Below, in pieces: positions 31,658 to 34,394 of a stretch of 34,394 nucleotides of DNA (position 1 is the stretch's first letter; every line of letters starts with the position of its first letter). A program made the translations under genes and the position numbers. The DNA is from Chloroflexota bacterium (lineage in GTDB: Bacteria > Chloroflexota > Dehalococcoidia > DSTF01 > RBG-16-68-14), in the NCBI GenBank assembly GCA_003228685.1, contig QIFC01000050.1, positions 1 to 34,394 on the forward strand. The letters run 5' to 3'. The notes below the pieces were generated by a model, which saw only the letters and a list, made by a program, of their open reading frames with translations, was not told the DNA's origin and made no database searches.

Positions 31658-32590
31658 ATGAACGTCTTTCGCACATCAGACGAACGCTTTGAGGCTTGGT
31701 CCGACTTTCCGTTCGCTCCAAACTACGCGGACGTCACGGACTCAGAGGGCGGTACGCTGCGCATGCACTACGTAGACGAAGGGCCACGCGATGGCCACAT
31801 CATGCTCATGCTCCACGGCATGCCGACGTCGGCGTTCCTCTACCGGCGCATGATCCCGCCGCTCGTCGCGGCCGGCTACCGGTGCATCGCGCCGGACCAC
31901 ATTGGCTTCGGCAAGAGCGACAAAGTGCTCGATGACGCCTGGTACACGATCGCGAAGCACGGCCATGCCTGCGCCGACCTGATCCAACAACTCTACCTCA
32001 ACAACATCACGCTCGTCTGCCAGGACTGGGGCGGCCCGATCGGTTTGCGCCAAGTTGTCGACATGCCGGAACGGTTCGAGCGTCTGCTGATCATGAACAC
32101 GTGGCTCCATCACGATGATTTCGAGTACACAGAGCCGATCAGGAGATGGAACGCCGCATGGCACGAAGGAGGCGCAATGGACGAGCCACAGGGCTGCGGC
32201 CTGGTCATGCAAATCACGCTTAACAGATGGCCGCGGGGTACGTCGCCCTTGTCGGACGAGGAGGCCTTCACCGCGTATGAGGCGCCCTTCCCGGACCGCG
32301 AGTCCAAGGCTGGGCCCAGGCGCTTCCCTCTCTGCCTGCCGTTCGATAACCCCGAGGGCGGGAATGCGGCCGTGCAACCGCAGGACTTCGAGGCGCTACG
32401 CGGTTGGAGCAAGCCAGTGCACTTCATCTGGGGAACCGAGGACGATATCTTCACGGAGGCCTGGGGACGGCAGTGGGCTGGCATGTATGATCAGGCGACG
32501 TTCGATGGTCTGGAGGCGGGACACTTCCTACAGGAGACACACGGGCCGGAGATCGCGGACATCCTCCTGCGCCGCATCGGCGAGGAGTAA
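31658..32590 (+). CDS. Haloalkane-dehalogenase-like alpha/beta hydrolase 2
   Basis: The 310-residue protein is a paralogue of the leftward dehalogenase. Asp123 and Trp124 in CQDWG fall at identical positions, and cap Trp164, Asp262/263 and His289 in AGHFLQE are present. The oxyanion-side motif is HGMPTS, with Met55 in place of the Glu of HGEPSW, so halide handling may be altered or the enzyme may be an epoxide or ester hydrolase. The ATG at 31658 has GTGGAGG ten bases upstream. It is preceded by an NMO gene and followed 49 bases later by a small beta-rich protein. Confidence is high for the fold and moderate for dehalogenase activity. Confidence 0.87.
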   Translation: MNVFRTSDERFEAWSDFPFAPNYADVTDSEGGTLRMHYVDEGPRDGHIMLMLHGMPTSAFLYRRMIPPLVAAGYRCIAPDHIGFGKSDKVLDDAWYTIAKHGHACADLIQQLYLNNITLVCQDWGGPIGLRQVVDMPERFERLLIMNTWLHHDDFEYTEPIRRWNAAWHEGGAMDEPQGCGLVMQITLNRWPRGTSPLSDEEAFTAYEAPFPDRESKAGPRRFPLCLPFDNPEGGNAAVQPQDFEALRGWSKPVHFIWGTEDDIFTEAWGRQWAGMYDQATFDGLEAGHFLQETHGPEIADILLRRIGEE

Positions 32591-32639
32591 CCCGAAAACC
32601 AAGGCCGGGCCGGAGCGCCCGATAGCTGAAGGGAACACA

Positions 32640-32933
32640 ATGAGCGCAGACGGATCTTGGAACATGACGATGAACACGCCGATGGGGCCCCAAGCGGGCA
32701 CGCTAACGCTGAAGACCAACGGCGACGTCCTGGAAGGTACGATGGGCGGGGCGCAGGGTGACGCTCCTCTTGAGGATGGCAAGGTCGACGGCGACAACCT
32801 GACTTGGAAGATCACCGCCGCCCAGATGAACATGGTGATCGAGTTCACTGCGACGGTCGATGGGGACAAGCTGACTGGCGAAGCGGAACTCGGCTCGTTC
32901 GGCAAGGCGACGCTCGAAGGTACGCGCGCCTAA
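32640..32933 (+). CDS. Small beta-rich protein (97 aa), unknown
   Basis: The 97-residue protein is built from repeated short strands with Gly-Asp turns (TNGDVLEGTMGG, DGKVDGDNLTW, TVDGDKLTGEAE), suggesting a small half-barrel. The same strand pattern occurs in bacterial proteins of unknown function. The ATG at 32640 has GAAGGG six bases upstream; a longer in-frame reading overlaps the hydrolase gene and is rejected. It lies between the second hydrolase and the DUF2855 gene, with gaps of 49 and 20 bases. It may be a ligand carrier or binding protein; no catalytic residues are evident. Confidence 0.75.
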   Translation: MSADGSWNMTMNTPMGPQAGTLTLKTNGDVLEGTMGGAQGDAPLEDGKVDGDNLTWKITAAQMNMVIEFTATVDGDKLTGEAELGSFGKATLEGTRA

Positions 32934-32953
32934 TCTAGCGTTAGGAGGCCTGC

Positions 32954-34048
32954 ATGGCCACAACAGAGAGTGGCTCCGTCTTTGAGGTGAACAAGGCGGA
33001 CTGGAGCCAGAGCCGCATCGTGCCCGAGGCTTTGCCAGACGGGCTCGCTGCGGATCAGGTGCTGCTTAAGGTCGATCGCTTTGCGCTTACCTCGAACAAC
33101 ATCACGTACGCGGCGATCGGCGAGCCGATTGGATACTGGAAGTTCTTCCCGGCGGAGGAAGGCTGGGGGCGCATCCCCGCGATGGGCTTCGCCGACGTCG
33201 TGAAGTCCAAGCACCCAGATGTGCCGGAAGGCGAGCGCGTCTTCGGCTTCTTTCCGATGGCTCACCACCTCTTAATCAACGCTGGGAACGTCAACAATTA
33301 TCAGTTCGTGGACGTTTCCGAACATCGGGCCGATACGGCGCCCGTGTATCGCCAGTACACGAGAACGTCCACGGACGCGAAGTACGAGAAGGCGTACGAG
33401 GACCAGCACCTGCTCCTCTGGGGCCTCTTCATGACTTCGTTCTTAGTTGACGACATGATTGCCGACAGCGACTTCTTCGGCGCGGAGGCGTTCGTAATCG
33501 CGAGCGCGTCGAGCAAGACGGCGATCGCGCTCGCTCACCAACTGCACGAGCGGGGACGTGGAGACGTGATCGGCCTAACCTCGGATCGTAACCTGTCGTT
33601 CGTCGAGGGCCTCGACTTCTACGATAGAGCGGTGGGGTATGACGACATCGAGTCGCTGGCCGGCGACATGCCGGTGGTCTTCGTGGATCACTCTGGCAGC
33701 GGAGACGTTGTGAACAGGCTGCATCGCCACTATGGCGACAACGTGAGGTACAGCTGCATCGTCGGCATGACACATATCGGGACAGCTCCGCGCGACAGTG
33801 GCTTGCCGGGCGCTGAGCCGGTCTTCTTCTTCGCGCCCGCGCAGATCCAGAAGCGCACAGCCGATTGGGGGCCGGAAGGGCTGGAGCAACGCATCGGCGA
33901 CGCCTGGCAGCGCTTTCGCGACTCCAGTGACGCGTGGCTGAACGTGAAACGCGACGTTGGAGGAGAAGCCGTCGAGCGGGTCTACCGCGAGGTCCTGGAG
34001 GGGCGGGCCCGGCCAGATGAGGGCCATATTCTCTCCATGTGGGACTGA
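32954..34048 (+). CDS. DUF2855 protein
   Basis: The 364-residue protein matches DUF2855, a family related in layout to medium-chain dehydrogenases: an N-terminal beta-domain (DRFALTSNNITYAAIG), a middle segment with YQDQHLLLWGLFMTSF-like helices and a Rossmann-like part starting near ASASSKTAIALAHQL. The glycine-rich cofactor turn is replaced by Ala/Ser, as usual for the family, so NAD(P) use is uncertain. The ATG has GGAGG five bases upstream. It sits in the rightward set under the TetR regulator, 18 bases before an SDR gene. Its reaction is unknown; a carbonyl or enoyl reduction is plausible. Confidence 0.88.
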   Translation: MATTESGSVFEVNKADWSQSRIVPEALPDGLAADQVLLKVDRFALTSNNITYAAIGEPIGYWKFFPAEEGWGRIPAMGFADVVKSKHPDVPEGERVFGFFPMAHHLLINAGNVNNYQFVDVSEHRADTAPVYRQYTRTSTDAKYEKAYEDQHLLLWGLFMTSFLVDDMIADSDFFGAEAFVIASASSKTAIALAHQLHERGRGDVIGLTSDRNLSFVEGLDFYDRAVGYDDIESLAGDMPVVFVDHSGSGDVVNRLHRHYGDNVRYSCIVGMTHIGTAPRDSGLPGAEPVFFFAPAQIQKRTADWGPEGLEQRIGDAWQRFRDSSDAWLNVKRDVGGEAVERVYREVLEGRARPDEGHILSMWD

Positions 34049-34066
34049 TTATGAGGGGAACCTGCG

Positions 34067-34394
34067 ATGTCAGATAGCACGCCAGCATCGGCGCGCCGCG
34101 TCGCGCTGATCGCCAACGCGAGCTTCTTCGTGGGGCCGCCGATAGCACGCCTCCTCGCGGAGCGAGGACACGATCTCGTGATCGGCGATCCCGTGGACGG
34201 ACTTGTCGACGAACTCGAAGACAAGGGCGCGACTGTAGAAGTGGTGGAGGGCGTTGGCCGGAGCGGTGACGCCAACCCCTTCGTGCGGATCGTCGAGGCG
34301 GGTCTCAAGCGGTTCGGCAAGATCGACGCCGCGACGATGTTCTCCGGGCGCGTCGTCACAGGCCGGTTCATGGACTCATCGGCTGATGACCTCA
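34067..34394 (+). CDS. SDR-like Rossmann protein, cut by the window end
   Basis: The first 109 codons encode a Rossmann start: a VALIANASFFVG strand-turn, then RLLAERGHDLVIGD, then a region resembling the SDR beta-alpha repeats up to IDAATMFSG. The usual TGxxxGxG loop is replaced by an Ala-Asn-Ala-Ser-Phe turn, which is unusual and may change cofactor use. The ATG at 34067 has GAGGGG eight bases upstream. It follows the DUF2855 gene by 18 bases and is likely the next cluster member. The active-site half lies outside the window, so the enzyme class is provisional. Confidence 0.8.
   Translation, partial: MSDSTPASARRVALIANASFFVGPPIARLLAERGHDLVIGDPVDGLVDELEDKGATVEVVEGVGRSGDANPFVRIVEAGLKRFGKIDAATMFSGRVVTGRFMDSSADDL

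Noticed and set aside
32606..32621. CGGGC/GCCCG hairpin between the second hydrolase and the small beta-rich gene as a terminator
   Set aside because: The stem is only five pairs and no T run follows; it is more likely chance in GC-rich DNA.

Overview
The window looks like chromosomal DNA of a GC-rich, free-living bacterium, most likely Chloroflexota (Dehalococcoidia/SAR202-like). This is inferred from the mix of F420/FMN-type oxidoreductases, many short-chain dehydrogenases, DUF2855, DUF1330, nitronate monooxygenases, haloalkane dehalogenases and a large sulfatase. No rRNA, tRNA, insertion sequence, phage gene or CRISPR array was seen, and no marker gene settles the phylum.

Layout. (1) Bases 1-1129 hold two very small zinc-ribbon proteins on the minus strand. 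The one at 596-805 is preceded by a clear c-di-AMP (ydaO/yuaA) riboswitch at about 832-950, with a TTGACA promoter upstream and a probable hairpin terminator downstream. (2) A VOC-fold gene (1130-1540, plus) converges on a six-gene minus-strand run (9195 to 1537): AIR-synthase-like protein, MoxR-type AAA+ ATPase, DUF433-like antitoxin, DUF5615-like PIN toxin, VWA protein with an intact MIDAS, and an exported YCF48-like propeller protein. (3) A divergent plus-strand gene (9262-10599) fuses an ECF-like sigma factor to a zinc anti-sigma motif, a membrane segment and a Thr/Pro-rich tail. It meets a second membrane protein with a similar tail (10659-11432) at a 13-bp hairpin terminator. (4) Bases 11685-17909 are a plus-strand run: S9 peptidase, SDR, LLM flavin oxidoreductase, LarA-like racemase-fold protein and a second SDR. 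(5) A YtcJ-like amidohydrolase (minus) is followed by a divergent SDR and an MFS transporter (plus).

(6) The right third, 21908 to the window end, is a divergent catabolic cluster built around a TetR regulator at 28339. Leftward, six tightly packed genes encode an arylsulfatase, haloalkane dehalogenase, acyl-CoA dehydrogenase, enoyl-CoA hydratase/isomerase, PPOX-fold flavoprotein and DinB-like protein. Rightward run TetR, two nitronate monooxygenases with a DUF1330 gene between them, a second dehalogenase-like hydrolase, a small beta-rich protein, a DUF2855 protein and a truncated SDR. The divergent promoters overlap, and a perfect palindrome (TGGCAC-N5-GTGCCA, 28279-28295) exactly fills the -35/-10 spacer of the leftward promoter. 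A single TetR switch for a sulfate- and halide-removing pathway feeding beta-oxidation-like steps is the main system-level inference.

The ydaO riboswitch driving a 69-residue zinc-ribbon protein and the TetR-controlled sulfatase/dehalogenase regulon are the two observations most worth following. All assignments rest on reading motifs by eye; no database search was run.
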